Below are positions 6,342-6,886 of a stretch of 6,886 bases of DNA, piece by piece. This DNA comes from Neorhizobium sp. UBA7851. Lineage in GTDB: Bacteria > Pseudomonadota > Alphaproteobacteria > Rhizobiales > Rhizobiaceae. Position numbers and translations under genes: made by a program. The stretch spans positions 100,761 through 107,646 of the forward strand of contig DLSX01000081.1 of assembly GCA_002500765.1 (NCBI GenBank), written 5' to 3'. Each line of letters starts with the position of its first letter. Position 1 is the first letter of the stretch. The notes beneath the pieces were generated by a model that did no database searches, was not told the origin of the DNA, and worked only from the letters and a program-made list of their open reading frames with translations.

Positions 6342-6886
6342 TGACAGCATCGAAAAGGCCTCTGGTGGCGGTCATCGCCACCGGCGGCACCATTGCAAGC
6401 GAACGCGGCGCCGATGGCGCCAGCCTCCCGAGCCTCGGCGGCGACAGCCTTCTGAACTGTCTTCCCGACATTGGTGTCCGTCTCAAGGCAATCGATCTGA
6501 TGGCCAGGGATTCCGCCAGTCTTACGCTTTCGGACATGCAGACCATCAGTTCGACGGTCGCAAAATTCCTCGCAGATCCGGCAATCGACGGGATCGTCGT
6601 CGTTCACGGCACGGATGCGATGGAGGAAACTTCACTTCTCGTGCAGTTGCAGAACGTGCTGACCAAACCGGTGATATTCACCGGCGCGCAGTTCACCGCC
6701 GACCACCCGCGGGCCGATGGCCCCGCCAATCTGGCAGCCGCCGTCTCGGCCGCAACCGAATTCGGCAACAGCGGACGCGGAGTGCTTGTCTGTTTCGGCG
6801 GCGCGACCTATCCCGCCTGGGGCCTCTACAAACATTCCGCTACAGACACCGACGCCTTCCGGCAATCACGGACCGAGGAAAACCCC
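6341..6886 (+). CDS. L-asparaginase, classical bacterial type (3' end outside the window)
   Basis: Hydrolyses L-asparagine to L-aspartate and ammonium. The first 182 codons are present and the frame is still open at the right edge; family members are about 320-350 residues. The first signature ATGGTIAS (13-20) supplies the nucleophile Thr17, equivalent to Thr12 of E. coli AnsB. The second, HGTDAMEET (89-97), supplies Thr91 and Asp92. Lys164 in YKHSATDTDAF aligns with the catalytic Lys162, completing the Thr-Asp-Lys triad. DGPANL (126-131) is also typical. No signal peptide precedes the first strand (RPLVAVIATGG), so it should be cytoplasmic, consistent with uptake by AnsP. Two differences stand out: the flexible loop that carries Tyr25 in AnsB has no tyrosine (Leu29-Pro30-Ser31 at that spacing), and the second motif reads HGTDA instead of the usual HGTDT. 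Its ATG overlaps the ansP stop by one base. Confidence 0.92.
   Translation, partial: MTASKRPLVAVIATGGTIASERGADGASLPSLGGDSLLNCLPDIGVRLKAIDLMARDSASLTLSDMQTISSTVAKFLADPAIDGIVVVHGTDAMEETSLLVQLQNVLTKPVIFTGAQFTADHPRADGPANLAAAVSAATEFGNSGRGVLVCFGGATYPAWGLYKHSATDTDAFRQSRTEENP

Noticed and set aside
6191..6607. Minus-strand open frames opposite the ansP end and asparaginase gene (also 6632-6865)
   Set aside because: They run antisense to two well-identified genes and have no domain features of their own.

Overview
The window is GC-rich (roughly 60% by eye). It carries tightly packed metabolic genes whose sequences and codon use suggest an alphaproteobacterium, most likely of the Rhizobium/Agrobacterium group. 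That placement is an inference from protein character and gene content, because no rRNA or other marker gene is present.

Left part (1-2446), reading leftward: uxaB, a tagaturonate reductase of the hexuronate isomerase pathway. Upstream of it is a stretch of about 370 bases with no gene I can support. Then comes a small unrecognised protein with an N-terminal soluble domain, a Pro/Ala-rich linker and a C-terminal membrane helix. A 216-base hairpin-rich spacer separates this gene from the divergent regulator gene.

Right part (2447-6886) is an asparagine/aspartate catabolic module. A FadR-type GntR regulator (rightward) meets the aspartase gene aspA (leftward) tail to tail, with their ends overlapping by 17 bases. 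aspA is divergent from ansP, an L-asparagine permease of the APC family. The ansP stop codon overlaps the start of a classical-type L-asparaginase gene (TGATG) that runs off the right edge. Together the genes import asparagine (AnsP), deamidate it to aspartate (asparaginase) and deaminate aspartate to fumarate (aspartase). This yields two ammonium ions and a TCA-cycle intermediate per asparagine.

The most informative non-coding signal lies in the 177-249 base aspA-ansP spacer. Two related 25-bp operator-like sequences, identical at 20 of 25 positions when one is reversed, sit just downstream of two divergent promoter candidates. Their -35 boxes form an inverted repeat midway between the two operators. 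The layout is nearly mirror-symmetric and fits joint repression of aspA and ansP by the neighbouring GntR protein.

I see no CRISPR array, insertion sequence, tRNA, rRNA or defence system. The window is ordinary catabolic chromosome or plasmid sequence with a well-defined local regulatory circuit.
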